This document shows positions 15,799 through 24,629 of a stretch of DNA of 64,000 bases, in pieces. Where the stretch lies: positions 2,629,603-2,693,602 of the forward strand of contig NZ_JACIET010000001.1 in the NCBI RefSeq assembly GCF_014197015.1. The letters are read 5' to 3'. Positions within the stretch are counted from its first letter, which is position 1. Each line of letters begins with the position of its first letter. The stretch is from Niveibacterium umoris (GTDB lineage: Bacteria; Pseudomonadota; Gammaproteobacteria; Burkholderiales; Rhodocyclaceae). The translations under genes were made by a program, and so were the position numbers. Below the pieces are notes generated by a model. That model did not search any database and had not been told where the DNA came from. It worked only from the letters and a program-made list of their open reading frames with translations.

Positions 15799-17379
15799 TC
15801 ACCGGACGACCGGCGGCTCTTCAAACGTGTGGTACGGCGCCGGCGATGGCACGGTCCACTCCAGCCCCTCAGCCCCCTCCCACGGCTTGGCCGCTGCCTT
15901 CTCACCGCCGCGGACACACTTGATGACAACGTAGAGCAGGATCAGCTGCGAGAAGCCGAAGCCGAATGCGCCGATCGTCGCCATGGCGTTGAAGTCCGCA
16001 AACATCGGGTTGTAATCGGGAATGCGGCGCGGCATGCCTGCCAGCCCGAGGAAGTGCATCGGGAAGAAGGTGATGTTGAAGAAGATGATGGAGCACCAGA
16101 AATGCACTTTGCCGAGTCGCTCGTCGTACATGTGACCGGTCCACTTCGGCAGCCAGTAGTAAGCGCCGGAGAACAGCGCGAACAGCGAGCCCGCGACCAG
16201 CACATAGTGGAAGTGCGCGACGACGAAGTAGGTGTCCTGGTACTGGATGTCCGCCGGCGCGATGGCGCACATCAGGCCGGTGAAGCCGCCCATCGTGAAC
16301 ACGAACAGGAAGCCGACCGAGAACAGCATCGGCGTCTCGAAGGTCATCGAACCGCGCCACATCGTCGCGATCCAGTTGAACACCTTCACGCCCGTCGGCA
16401 CGGCAATCAGCATCGTCGCGTACATGAAGAACAGCGTGCCGGTGACCGGCATGCCGGTCGTGAACATGTGGTGCGCCCACACGACAAAGGAAAGGATCGC
16501 GATCGAGGCGGTCGCGTACACCATCGACGCGTAGCCAAACAGGGGCTTGCGCGCAAAGGTCGGGATCACCTGCGAGACGATGCCGAAGGCCGGCAGGATC
16601 ATGATGTAGACCTCGGGGTGCCCGAAGAACCAGAACACATGCTGGTAGAGCACCGGGTCGCCGCCACCGGCCGCGTTGAAGAAGCTGGTGCCGAAATGCC
16701 GGTCGGTGAGGATCATCGTGACTGCGCCGGCCAGCACCGGCATCACCGCAATCAGCAGGTAGGCGGTGATCAGCCAGGTCCAGCAGAACAGCGGCATCTT
16801 CATCAGCGTCATGCCGGGGGCGCGCATGTTCAGCACCGTCACGACGATGTTGATCGCGCCCATGATCGAGCTGATGCCCATGATGTGGACCGCGAAGATC
16901 GCCATGTCCATGCCCATGCCCATCTGGATCGAGAGCGGCGCGTAGAGCGTCCAGCCGGCTGCGGTAGCACCACCGGGCACGAAGAAGGAGCCCACCAGCA
17001 GCAGGGCAGCCGGTGGCAGCAGCCAGAAGCTCCAGTTGTTCATGCGCGCGAAGGCCATGTCACTCGCGCCGATCATCAGCGGAATCTGCCAGTTCGCGAA
17101 GCCGACGAAGGCCGGCATGATCGCGCCGAAAACCATCACCAGCCCGTGCATGGTGGTGAGCTGGTTGAAGAATTCCGGCTGCACCACCTGCAGGCCCGGC
17201 TGGAAGAGCTCGGCACGGATCGTCAGCGCCATCACGCCCCCGGAGAGGAACATGATGAAGCTGAAGATCAGGTACATCGTGCCGATGTCCTTGTGGTTCG
17301 TCGTCGTGATCCAGCGCATCAGGCCGCTCGGCTGATGGTGGTCATGTCCATGTTCAAGGCCGTGAGGGACCGCACTCAT
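15799..17379 (-). CDS. coxA: Cytochrome c oxidase subunit I
   Basis: A 526-residue catalytic subunit of the aa3-type heme-copper oxidase with 12 helices. Metal ligands are all present: His78 (TMHG) and His389 for heme a, His391 for heme a3, and His254, His303 and His304 for CuB, with the cross-linked Tyr258 in HPEVY. It reduces oxygen to water and pumps protons. Tyr258 and the PEVY motif mark it as an A-type oxidase. The start is ATG 17379; 31 bases separate it from coxB. It is co-directional with the whole biogenesis run. Confidence 0.98.
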   Translation of the reverse strand: MSAVPHGLEHGHDHHQPSGLMRWITTTNHKDIGTMYLIFSFIMFLSGGVMALTIRAELFQPGLQVVQPEFFNQLTTMHGLVMVFGAIMPAFVGFANWQIPLMIGASDMAFARMNNWSFWLLPPAALLLVGSFFVPGGATAAGWTLYAPLSIQMGMGMDMAIFAVHIMGISSIMGAINIVVTVLNMRAPGMTLMKMPLFCWTWLITAYLLIAVMPVLAGAVTMILTDRHFGTSFFNAAGGGDPVLYQHVFWFFGHPEVYIMILPAFGIVSQVIPTFARKPLFGYASMVYATASIAILSFVVWAHHMFTTGMPVTGTLFFMYATMLIAVPTGVKVFNWIATMWRGSMTFETPMLFSVGFLFVFTMGGFTGLMCAIAPADIQYQDTYFVVAHFHYVLVAGSLFALFSGAYYWLPKWTGHMYDERLGKVHFWCSIIFFNITFFPMHFLGLAGMPRRIPDYNPMFADFNAMATIGAFGFGFSQLILLYVVIKCVRGGEKAAAKPWEGAEGLEWTVPSPAPYHTFEEPPVVR

Positions 17380-17410
17380 GCGCTAGCTCCTGTCTCGGAA
17401 TCGGTGCGTT

Positions 17411-18256
17411 TCAACCGGCCGTTGCCGGATTGGCGGAGGCCTGCGGCGCAGCGGGTTGCGCCTGCTCGGCCATGCGTTTCTTCTGTGCCGCGACCCACTC
17501 GGCATACTTCTCTGCAGATACGACGTGCACTTCGATCGGCATGAAGCCATGCTCCTTGCCGCAAAGTTCGGCGCAATTGCCGCGATACACGCCTTCCTGC
17601 TCGGCGCGGAACCAGGTGTCACGGATGAAGCCGGGAATCGCGTCCTGCTTCACGCCGAAGGCCGGCACCCACCAGGAATGGATGACGTCATTCGCGGTGG
17701 TCAGGATGCGGATCTTCTTGCCGACCGGCACCACCACCGGGTTGTCGACTTCGAGCAGGTAGTTCGGGCCTTTTGCAGCCGCGCCTTCGATCTGCTCACG
17801 CGGCGTCGACATCATCGAAACGAAGCGAACACCCTCGCCCTCGCCCTTGAGGTAGTCGTAACCCCACATCCACTGGTAGCCAGTGGCCTTGATGGTGATG
17901 TCGGGGTTCGACGTATCCTTCATCGCGATCACGGTCTTGGTGGCCGGGTAGGCCATGCCGAGGAGAATCAGCACCGGCACCACCGTCCACGCAATCTCGA
18001 CCGCAGTGTTCTCATGAAAGTGCGCTGCCACCGCGCCCTTCGACTTGCGGTGCTTGAAGACGGACCAGAACATCACGCCGAACACGGCGACAAAGATCAC
18101 CAGGCAGATCAGCAGCATCAGCATATGCATGCCGTGGATCTGCTCGGCGATGCCGGTCACCGGCGTCTGGAGGTTGTAACGCGCGTCGCTGGCGGACGCG
18201 GTGAATGCGACAAAGGTGGTCGCAAAGGGAAGCGCTGCGCGAGTGGTATGCCTCAT
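17411..18256 (-). CDS. coxB: Cytochrome c oxidase subunit II
   Basis: A 281-residue subunit II. Signal peptide at about residues 1-21 (TTFVAFTASA), two membrane helices (about 45-70 and 85-105), and a cupredoxin domain with the binuclear CuA site in CAELCGKEHGFM (two Cys, His, Met) plus an upstream His in VIHSWW. It has no C-terminal cytochrome c domain; the tail is Ala/Pro-rich. ATG 18256 is preceded by GGAGA. It leads the cox transcription unit, with an FNR-type palindrome about 190 bases upstream. Confidence 0.97.
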   Translation of the reverse strand: MRHTTRAALPFATTFVAFTASASDARYNLQTPVTGIAEQIHGMHMLMLLICLVIFVAVFGVMFWSVFKHRKSKGAVAAHFHENTAVEIAWTVVPVLILLGMAYPATKTVIAMKDTSNPDITIKATGYQWMWGYDYLKGEGEGVRFVSMMSTPREQIEGAAAKGPNYLLEVDNPVVVPVGKKIRILTTANDVIHSWWVPAFGVKQDAIPGFIRDTWFRAEQEGVYRGNCAELCGKEHGFMPIEVHVVSAEKYAEWVAAQKKRMAEQAQPAAPQASANPATAG

Positions 18257-18529
18257 GGGTCTCCAAAACACCGGATGAGTGCTGCGTCTGACGACAGCGT
18301 TGCAGTCCTTGAGCACCCGACGCTGCGATGCCTCACACGACCGCTTGCCGCAACTCCAACTCCCGTGTGGGGGAACGACACCTTTTCCGGAGCGCCCGCC
18401 ACGTACGGTTTTGATGGTGCCACAGCGTCGCCGCACTCAGCAAGAAATGTTGATGCATATCAATGTGTTGCGTCGCCGCTTATGATGCGTCGCAATATCT
18501 GATTGCCCGGGCAAGCACAGCCCTTGCAG
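18257..18529 (-). promoter_or_regulatory. coxB upstream region
   Basis: About 270 gene-free bases upstream of coxB that should hold the promoter of the oxidase cluster. Besides the FNR-type box at 18450-18463 they contain TTGCGACGCATCAT (minus strand, 18483-18496), a 14-mer that recurs upstream of the PEP-CTERM gene near 38.3 kb. No good -35/-10 pair was found by eye. Confidence 0.5.
18450..18463. promoter_or_regulatory. Perfect FNR/ANR-type box upstream of coxB
   Basis: TTGATGCATATCAA is a perfect palindrome that fits the TTGAT-N4-ATCAA consensus bound by FNR/ANR family regulators. The only gene reading away from it is coxB, about 190 bases downstream on the minus strand. In other bacteria low-affinity aa3 oxidases are repressed by FNR/ANR under low oxygen; that this applies here is inference. 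Confidence 0.75.
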
Positions 18530-18560
18530 CCAAACAAAAAGGGCGCCCGCAGGCGCCCTT
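18530..18560 (-). terminator. Rho-independent terminator of mpl
   Basis: Stem AAGGGCGCC / GGCGCCCTT with a four-base loop. Read on the minus strand it is followed by TTTTTGTTTGG. It lies 21 bases after the mpl stop. Confidence 0.85.
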
Positions 18561-18581
18561 CTCTCGTTACGCAGAAAGCGT

Positions 18582-19931
18582 TCAGCGCTGCGCCAACGCG
18601 TCCAGCAACTTCTGATGCACACCGCCGAAACCACCGTTACTCATGACGAGGATGTGATCGCCCGGCTCGGATTCCTGCACTGCCGCATGCACCAATGCGT
18701 CGAGTGATTCGTGCGTTTGCGCCTTGTTGCCAAGCGGCAGCAGCGCCTCCGCAGGGCTCCAGCCAAGCTTGTGGGCGTAGCAGAAGACGAAGTCGGCCAG
18801 CGCGAGACTGGGCGCGAGCCGGTCTTTCATGGTTCCGAGCTTCATCGTGTTCGAACGGGGTTCGAGCACCGCGAGGATGCGCCCTTGCGGTTGCCGGCGA
18901 CGCAGACCTTCAATCGTGGTCTGGATCGCAGTCGGATGATGTGCAAAGTCGTCATAGACGGTCACGCCGTTGACCACACCACGCACTTCCATCCTGCGCT
19001 TGATGCCCTTGAAGGCGGGCAGCGCGGCGATGGCGTCCAGCGGCCGGACACCGACGTGGCGCGCCGCGGCGATCGCGGCCAACGCGTTGGCGCGGTTGTG
19101 GGCGCCGGCGATGGGCACCTCTGCGCTACCCAACTCGGCACCCGCCAGCGCAAAGCGGGCCTCGGCCGCCGAATCACCCTCGTCGGCTGCCCAGCCGGCC
19201 GCATCGTTGAACCATTCGATCTCGCTCCAGCAACCGCGCGCGATGACGCGCTTGAGGCTGTCTTCCGCAGCGTTGGCGACGATCCGGCCACCGCGCGGAA
19301 TGGTCCGCACCAGATGATGAAACTGGGTTTCGATCGCCGCGAGGTCGGGGAAGATGTCGGCGTGGTCGTATTCGAGGTTGTTCAGGATCGCGGTACGCGG
19401 CCGGTAATGCACGAACTTCGAACGCTTGTCGCAGAAAGCGGTGTCGTACTCATCCGCCTCGATCACGAAGAACGACGAATCGGTCAGCCGCGCGGAAACG
19501 CCGAAATCCTCCGGCACACCACCAACCAGAAACCCGGGATTGAGCCCCGCGGTTTCGAGCAAGTACGTCAGCATCGACGTCGTCGTGGTCTTGCCATGCG
19601 TGCCGGCGACCGCCAGCACCCACTTGCCCGGCAGGATCTGTTCGGCGAGCCATTGCGGCCCCGAGGTGTAGGGCAGGCCGCGATCGAGGATCGCCTCCAG
19701 CAGCGGATTCCCCCGCGAGACCGCATTGCCGACCACATAGACATCCGCCCCCAGATCGAGCTGCGCGGGGTCGTAGCCTTCGATCAGGCCGATCCCCTGC
19801 GCTTCGAGCTGTGTACTCATCGGCGGGTATACATTGGCGTCGCAGCCAGTGACGCGATGGCCGGCGGCACGCGCGAGCAACGCGATACCTCCCATGAAGG
19901 TGCCGCAGATCCCGAGAATGTGAATGTGCAT
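18582..19931 (-). CDS. mpl: UDP-MurNAc:L-Ala-gamma-D-Glu-meso-DAP ligase
   Basis: A 449-residue murein-recycling ligase that joins the recovered tripeptide to UDP-MurNAc in the cytoplasm. Mur-ligase domains are all visible: N-terminal Rossmann (HIHILGICGTFMGG), central ATPase with P-loop GTHGKTTTT near residue 110 and IEADEYD, and C-terminal domain (YDDFAHHPTAI, LEPRSNTMKLG). The GICGTFMGG N-terminus and FAHHPTAI motif separate Mpl from MurC. The start at 19931 is the first ATG matching the family; the longer open frame upstream is divergent to the next gene. Its terminator lies at 18530-18560. Confidence 0.95.
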   Translation of the reverse strand: MHIHILGICGTFMGGIALLARAAGHRVTGCDANVYPPMSTQLEAQGIGLIEGYDPAQLDLGADVYVVGNAVSRGNPLLEAILDRGLPYTSGPQWLAEQILPGKWVLAVAGTHGKTTTTSMLTYLLETAGLNPGFLVGGVPEDFGVSARLTDSSFFVIEADEYDTAFCDKRSKFVHYRPRTAILNNLEYDHADIFPDLAAIETQFHHLVRTIPRGGRIVANAAEDSLKRVIARGCWSEIEWFNDAAGWAADEGDSAAEARFALAGAELGSAEVPIAGAHNRANALAAIAAARHVGVRPLDAIAALPAFKGIKRRMEVRGVVNGVTVYDDFAHHPTAIQTTIEGLRRRQPQGRILAVLEPRSNTMKLGTMKDRLAPSLALADFVFCYAHKLGWSPAEALLPLGNKAQTHESLDALVHAAVQESEPGDHILVMSNGGFGGVHQKLLDALAQR

Positions 19932-20016
19932 CAGAAGCGGCGCGCGGCCGATGGCGGCGCGCGGTGTGGTTAGAATAGGCGCTGATTGTAGCCGACACCT
20001 CAAGGCCCCACGTCCG

Positions 20017-20622
20017 ATGCCGCTCCACGACGCCCCGCCTCCCCGCAGTTCGCTTCGCCAGAATGTCGCTGCACTCGCCGCCCGTCTGATGGCCGAGGAC
20101 GGCATCTCCGACTACGGGCTCGCAAAACGCAAGGCCGCACGCCAGCTCGGGATCACCGATGGCGAAGCGATGCCGAACAATGCCGAGATCGACGCTGCAC
20201 TGCGCGAGTATCAATCCCTTTACCCGGACGACGAGCACGACGAGCGACTGCAGACGATGCGCGAAACCGCCTGTGAAGTGATGCGCCTGCTCGCCCCATG
20301 GCGCCCTGCCTTGACCGGTGCGGTACTGGACGGCAGCGCCAATGGCTTTTCCGAGGTCGAGATCGACGTGTTTGCGGACAGCGCCAAGGAAGTCGAGATC
20401 TTCCTGCTGAACGAGGCACTCGAATACGAACACCGCGAGATCCGCCGCCCCGGGCCGGAATCGCCGGAAGCGATACTGGCCTTTGAATGGGACGAAGTGC
20501 CGGTCAAGCTCTGCGTATTCGGGCCGCTCGCCGAGCGGATACCGCGCCGCAATGGCTCGGACCGCGCACGCCTGCCCGCCGTCGAAGCACTCTGCGCTAC
20601 GGATGCCTCACATGAACGCTGA
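20017..20622 (+). CDS. Conserved hypothetical protein beside mpl
   Basis: A 201-residue cytoplasmic protein without signal or membrane segments. The N-terminal helical part (about residues 12-70) has RLMAEDGISDYGLAKRKAAR. The C-terminal part (about 95-185) has alternating strands: GSANGFSEVEIDVFADS, VEIFLLNEALEYEH and VKLCVFGP. The pattern is reminiscent of a nucleotidyltransferase-like fold, but catalytic GS...D.D residues are not convincing. Related genes are, as far as I recall, common next to mpl in betaproteobacteria. It is divergent from mpl with 85 bases between starts. A TTAGAAT at 19968-19974 may be its -10. It overlaps the following thioredoxin gene by 11 bases. Confidence 0.75.
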   Translation: MPLHDAPPPRSSLRQNVAALAARLMAEDGISDYGLAKRKAARQLGITDGEAMPNNAEIDAALREYQSLYPDDEHDERLQTMRETACEVMRLLAPWRPALTGAVLDGSANGFSEVEIDVFADSAKEVEIFLLNEALEYEHREIRRPGPESPEAILAFEWDEVPVKLCVFGPLAERIPRRNGSDRARLPAVEALCATDASHER

Positions 20623-21178
20623 TCGCATGCGGCGAGCGGTTTCGGTCGCACTCATCGTGGTGGTCGCCGCGGTGGCGGCATACGCCGGCTGGCGCGCAGG
20701 CCAGCATCGCGACGACGCCACCGAGTCCCCAACTGTCGTCACAAATACCGCCGCCGTGGAGCAACTGCTCGCCGCCCACCTGCAGGATCCACAGGGGCAG
20801 AACCTTGCCATGAACCAGTGGCGTGGCAAGGTTCTGGTGGTCAACTTCTGGGCCACCTGGTGTCCGCCCTGCCGACGCGAGATGCCCTTGCTCGACGCCG
20901 CACAACGCAAATGGGCGGACAAAGGGCTTCAGGTGGTTGGCGTCGGCATCGACGAAGCGGCCGCCATTCGCGACTACGCGAAGGCCAACGCCTTCGCAAT
21001 GCCCTTGCTGATCGGCGATCCGGCATTGATCTCACTCACCGAACAGTTCGGCAACACCCAGCAAGCCCTGCCGTTTTCGGTCATCATCGGGCGGGACGGC
21101 AGGGTCAAGCACACCAAACTCGGCGCGTTCAAGGACGACATGCTGGACCGCATGCTCACCCCCCTGCTCGCCGACTGA
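20612..21178 (+). CDS. TlpA-family thiol:disulfide oxidoreductase
   Basis: A 188-residue membrane-anchored thioredoxin-fold protein. A signal anchor lies at about residues 8-28, then a periplasmic TlpA/ResA domain with the active site WCPPC (Cys84 and Cys87), preceded by VVNFWATW. The cis-Pro is in ALPFSVII. Such proteins reduce apocytochrome or copper-site thiols or act in redox maintenance; the exact substrate is not visible. It starts inside the end of the upstream gene (11-base overlap), so the two are co-translated. Confidence 0.9.
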   Translation: MNADRMRRAVSVALIVVVAAVAAYAGWRAGQHRDDATESPTVVTNTAAVEQLLAAHLQDPQGQNLAMNQWRGKVLVVNFWATWCPPCRREMPLLDAAQRKWADKGLQVVGVGIDEAAAIRDYAKANAFAMPLLIGDPALISLTEQFGNTQQALPFSVIIGRDGRVKHTKLGAFKDDMLDRMLTPLLAD

Positions 21179-21309
21179 CTCTCGGGCGGAAACGCCGGCA
21201 ACAGGCTCGCCATCGCTTGGCCGGGCAAACTGCCCGCGACGCGAACCGAAGCGCCAATTCCTGCCAGGACGGTAGTCATCTTCGTCGAATTCCGGCAAAC
21301 TTGTCGGAT

Positions 21310-21801
21310 ATGGCAACAGCTAAGCGCAAGACCAGTCAGAAGGCCGAAGCACCGCCACAGCGGCGGGTGCTGGTTTTGCACGGGCCCAATCTGAACCTGC
21401 TTGGCGCTCGGGAACCCGAGGTCTACGGGCGGACGACCCTGTCCGACATCCACGAGATGCTTTCGGCGCGCGCCCGCGCGGACGGTGTGTTGCTCGAATC
21501 CTTCCAGAGCAATCACGAAGGTGAGTTGATCGATCGGGTTCAAGCCGCGCAGAGCGAAGGCGTCGATTTCATCCTGATCAACCCGGCGGGCTACACCCAC
21601 ACCTCGGTCGCACTACGCGACGCGTTCGCCGCAGTGCAGATCCCGTTCATCGAAGTCCATCTTTCCAACATCCACGCCCGCGAGCCGTTCCGGCACCACT
21701 CGTATTTTTCGGGAATCGCGGTGGGCGTGATCTGCGGTCTTGGCGCGCAAGGCTACGCCTTGGCGCTCGAATACGCACTCAATCGCATCCGCGAAAACTG
21801 A
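21310..21801 (+). CDS. aroQ: 3-dehydroquinate dehydratase, type II
   Basis: A 163-residue shikimate-pathway enzyme that dehydrates 3-dehydroquinate. It carries the type II signature: [16 protein letters not shown] with the catalytic Arg and Tyr, [26 protein letters not shown], and [17 protein letters not shown] with the catalytic His. The N-terminus is about 17 residues ([17 protein letters not shown]) longer than usual and Lys/Gln-rich. It stands just before accB, an arrangement common in proteobacteria. Confidence 0.96.
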   Translation: MATAKRKTSQKAEAPPQRRVLVLHGPNLNLLGAREPEVYGRTTLSDIHEMLSARARADGVLLESFQSNHEGELIDRVQAAQSEGVDFILINPAGYTHTSVALRDAFAAVQIPFIEVHLSNIHAREPFRHHSYFSGIAVGVICGLGAQGYALALEYALNRIREN

Positions 21802-21858
21802 GCCGTCACCGCCTCCCCATAAAACGGGCGGGCCGGCAACCACGTGAGGGAGCAACAC

Positions 21859-22323
21859 ATGGATCTGAGAAAACTCAAAAAACTGATCGACCTTGTCCAG
21901 GAATCCGGCATCTCGGAACTGGAAGTCACCGAAGGCGAAGAAAAGGTCCGCATCGCCAAACACCTCAACCCGCCAGCCGGGGCTCAGGCGCACTACTACG
22001 CCGCGCCACCCGCGCCGGCCAGCGCAGCGCCTGCCGCCCCCGTGGCGGCGGCGAGCGCCGCGGCGCCGGCCGAGGCCGCTCAGCCGGACGGCCATGTCGT
22101 CAAATCGCCGATGGTCGGTACGTTCTACCGTACCTCGGCGCCGGGCGCGAAGCCCTTCGTCGAGCTCGGCCAGTCGGTTGCAACAGGCGACACGCTGTGC
22201 ATCATCGAAGCGATGAAACTGATGAACGAGATCGAATCCGACGCGAGCGGGACGATCAAGGCCATCCTGGTCGAAAACGGTCAACCCGTCGAGTACGGCC
22301 AGCCGCTGTTCGTGATCGGCTAA
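21859..22323 (+). CDS. accB: Biotin carboxyl carrier protein of acetyl-CoA carboxylase
   Basis: A 154-residue biotin carrier. The N-terminal part ([20 protein letters not shown]) is conserved. An Ala/Pro-rich linker spans about residues 38-76, and the biotinyl domain has EAMKLMNE with Lys120 as the biotin site. It carries carboxybiotin between AccC and AccAD in the first step of fatty acid synthesis. GAGGGAGC precedes ATG 21859. accC follows 63 bases later. Confidence 0.97.
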   Translation: MDLRKLKKLIDLVQESGISELEVTEGEEKVRIAKHLNPPAGAQAHYYAAPPAPASAAPAAPVAAASAAAPAEAAQPDGHVVKSPMVGTFYRTSAPGAKPFVELGQSVATGDTLCIIEAMKLMNEIESDASGTIKAILVENGQPVEYGQPLFVIG

Positions 22324-22386
22324 GGGACCGGGCCGTCCAGGCCTGCCCCCCACCCGACCCCTTTCACCTTTCACGGACGATGCCTC

Positions 22387-23733
22387 ATGTTTGAAAAAGT
22401 CCTGATTGCCAACCGGGGTGAGATCGCGCTGCGTGTGCTGCGCGCTTGCCGCGAGCTTGGCATCCGCACCGTAGCGGTGCACTCCGAGGCCGATATCTCG
22501 GCCAAGTACGTCAAGCTCGCCGATGAGTCGGTCTGTATCGGCCCTGCGGCCTCTGCGCAGAGCTACCTCAACGTGCCTGCGATCATCGCGGCGGCCGAGG
22601 TCACCGACGCCGAGGCCATCCACCCCGGCTACGGGTTCCTGTCTGAAAACGCTGATTTCGCAGAGCGTGTCGAGAAATCCGGCTTCGTCTTCATCGGCCC
22701 GCGCCCCGACACCATCCGCCTGATGGGCGACAAGGTTTCGGCCAAGCAGGCGATGATCGAAGCGGGCGTGCCTTGCGTGCCCGGCTCCGGCGGCGCGCTG
22801 CCGGACGACCCGAAGGAAATCACCAAGATCGCCCGCGCGATCGGCTTCCCGGTCATCATCAAGGCGGCCGGTGGTGGCGGTGGCCGCGGCATGCGCGTGG
22901 TGCATACCGAAGGCGCGCTGATCCAGTCGGTGACGATGACCCGTACCGAAGCGCAGGCGGCCTTCAGCAACCCCACGGTCTACATGGAAAAGTATCTGGA
23001 AAATCCGCGCCATGTGGAAATCCAGATCCTCGCCGACCAGCACGGCAATGCGATCTACCTCGGCGAGCGCGATTGCTCGATGCAGCGCCGCCACCAGAAG
23101 GTGATCGAAGAGGCGCCTGCGCCCGGCATCGACCGCAAACTCATCGAAAAGGTCGGCAAGAGCTGCGTCGACGCGTGCAAGCGCATTGGCTACCGCGGCG
23201 CCGGCACCTTCGAGTTCCTGTTCGAAAACGGCGAGTTCTTCTTCATCGAGATGAACACCCGCGTGCAGGTTGAGCATCCGGTCACCGAGATGATCACCGG
23301 CATCGATATCGTGCAGGAACAAATTCGCGTCGCGTTTGGCGAGAAGCTGCGCTACACGCAAAAGGATGTGGTGCTGCGCGGTCACGCGATGGAGTGCCGC
23401 ATCAACGCGGAAGACCCGTTCAAGTTCACGCCGTCTCCCGGCAAGATCACCAACTGGCACACGCCGGGCGGCCCGGGCATTCGCGTCGACTCGCATGTGT
23501 ACAACGGCTACACGATCCCGCCGAACTACGATTCGATGATCGGCAAGGTGATTTCGTACGGCGACACACGCGAGCAGGCGATCCGCCGGCTGCGCATCGC
23601 GCTGTCCGAGATGCTGGTCGAAGGGATCAAGACCAACATTCCGCTGCACCAGGAATTGCTGCACGACGGCAACTTCGTGCGTGGCGGCACCAGCATTCAC
23701 TATCTCGAAGCGAAGCTGGCGAAGAAGGACTGA
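22387..23733 (+). CDS. accC: Biotin carboxylase subunit of acetyl-CoA carboxylase
   Basis: A 448-residue ATP-grasp enzyme that carboxylates biotin on AccB using ATP and bicarbonate. It shows the N-terminal [21 protein letters not shown], the glycine-rich ATP loop [11 protein letters not shown], the catalytic [14 protein letters not shown] and the C-terminal biotin carboxylase domain. Length is that of E. coli AccC (449). It is followed after 11 bases by prmA. Confidence 0.98.
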   Translation: MFEKVLIANRGEIALRVLRACRELGIRTVAVHSEADISAKYVKLADESVCIGPAASAQSYLNVPAIIAAAEVTDAEAIHPGYGFLSENADFAERVEKSGFVFIGPRPDTIRLMGDKVSAKQAMIEAGVPCVPGSGGALPDDPKEITKIARAIGFPVIIKAAGGGGGRGMRVVHTEGALIQSVTMTRTEAQAAFSNPTVYMEKYLENPRHVEIQILADQHGNAIYLGERDCSMQRRHQKVIEEAPAPGIDRKLIEKVGKSCVDACKRIGYRGAGTFEFLFENGEFFFIEMNTRVQVEHPVTEMITGIDIVQEQIRVAFGEKLRYTQKDVVLRGHAMECRINAEDPFKFTPSPGKITNWHTPGGPGIRVDSHVYNGYTIPPNYDSMIGKVISYGDTREQAIRRLRIALSEMLVEGIKTNIPLHQELLHDGNFVRGGTSIHYLEAKLAKKD

Positions 23734-23744
23734 GGAAGACGGGC

Positions 23745-24629
23745 ATGTGGCTGCAGGTCGCAATACAGGCGGATGAGTCTCACGCGGAGGCGCTTTCCGA
23801 AGCGCTGATGGATGCCGGCGCGCTCTCGGTATCCATTGATGATGCCGACGCCGGCACGCCGGCAGAAGTCGCCCAGTTCGGCGAGCCGGGCCACCCCGCG
23901 CAGCCGCTGTGGCAGCACAGTCGCGTCGTGGCGCTGTTCGACCAGGACGCGGAAATTGCCGTCGCGCTCGCTGAAGCGGCGGCTCAGGCCGGGCTGGACG
24001 CAGTACCGCCCTTCACCGTCGAGGAAGTCGCCGAGCAGGACTGGGTGCGGCTGACGCAGAGCCAGTTCGACCCGATCGAGATCGATCCGCGCCTGTGGAT
24101 CGTGCCATCGTGGCATGAGGCGCCGAATCCGGACGCGATCAACATCGAAATGGACCCGGGCCTGGCCTTCGGCACCGGCTCGCATCCGACCACCCGCCTT
24201 TGCCTGCAGTGGATTCTCGACAATGTCCCGCAAGGCTGCAGCGTGCTCGACTACGGCTGCGGCTCCGGCATCCTGGGTATTGCTGCGGCCAAGATGGGTG
24301 CTGGCAAGGTCGTCGGCATCGACATTGACGAGCGCGCCCTCGAAAGCACCCAGGAAAACGCCTCGCGCAACGGCGTGGAAATGGCCGTCGTGCATAGCGG
24401 CACGCCGATCACCGAACGCTTCGACCGGGTCATCGCCAACATCCTGACCAATCCGCTGTGCGTGCTCGCACCTGCCATCGCAGCCTGCGTCGCAGACGGC
24501 GGGCGGCTGGTGTTGTCCGGCATCCTCGAACCGCAGGCCGACCAGGTCATCGCGGCTTACGCCCCCTACATCGCGCTGAAAGTGGGTGACACTTTCGAAG
24601 GCTGGGTCCGGCTGGAGGGCCAACGCTGA
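23745..24629 (+). CDS. prmA: Ribosomal protein L11 methyltransferase
   Basis: A 294-residue SAM-dependent methyltransferase that trimethylates ribosomal protein L11. An N-terminal substrate-recognition domain (about 1-100) has the usual MWLQV start. The Rossmann domain carries LDYGCGSGILGIAAA for SAM binding and NILTNPL in place of the NPPY-like motif. The MDPGLAFGTGSHPTT segment is characteristic of PrmA. It overlaps the next gene by one base (TGATG), so accB-accC-prmA-DUF3426 form one run. Confidence 0.96.
   Translation: MWLQVAIQADESHAEALSEALMDAGALSVSIDDADAGTPAEVAQFGEPGHPAQPLWQHSRVVALFDQDAEIAVALAEAAAQAGLDAVPPFTVEEVAEQDWVRLTQSQFDPIEIDPRLWIVPSWHEAPNPDAINIEMDPGLAFGTGSHPTTRLCLQWILDNVPQGCSVLDYGCGSGILGIAAAKMGAGKVVGIDIDERALESTQENASRNGVEMAVVHSGTPITERFDRVIANILTNPLCVLAPAIAACVADGGRLVLSGILEPQADQVIAAYAPYIALKVGDTFEGWVRLEGQR

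Noticed and set aside
15622..17544. 640-codon plus-strand open frame
   Set aside because: Antisense to coxA and ctaG; His/Arg/Glu-rich nonsense composition. coxA has all metal ligands.
18483..18510. Sigma-54 promoter for coxB
   Set aside because: The TTGC element is present but the nearest GG is 12, not 10, bases away.
21613..23763. 716-codon minus-strand open frame over accB and accC
   Set aside because: Shadow of two certain genes.
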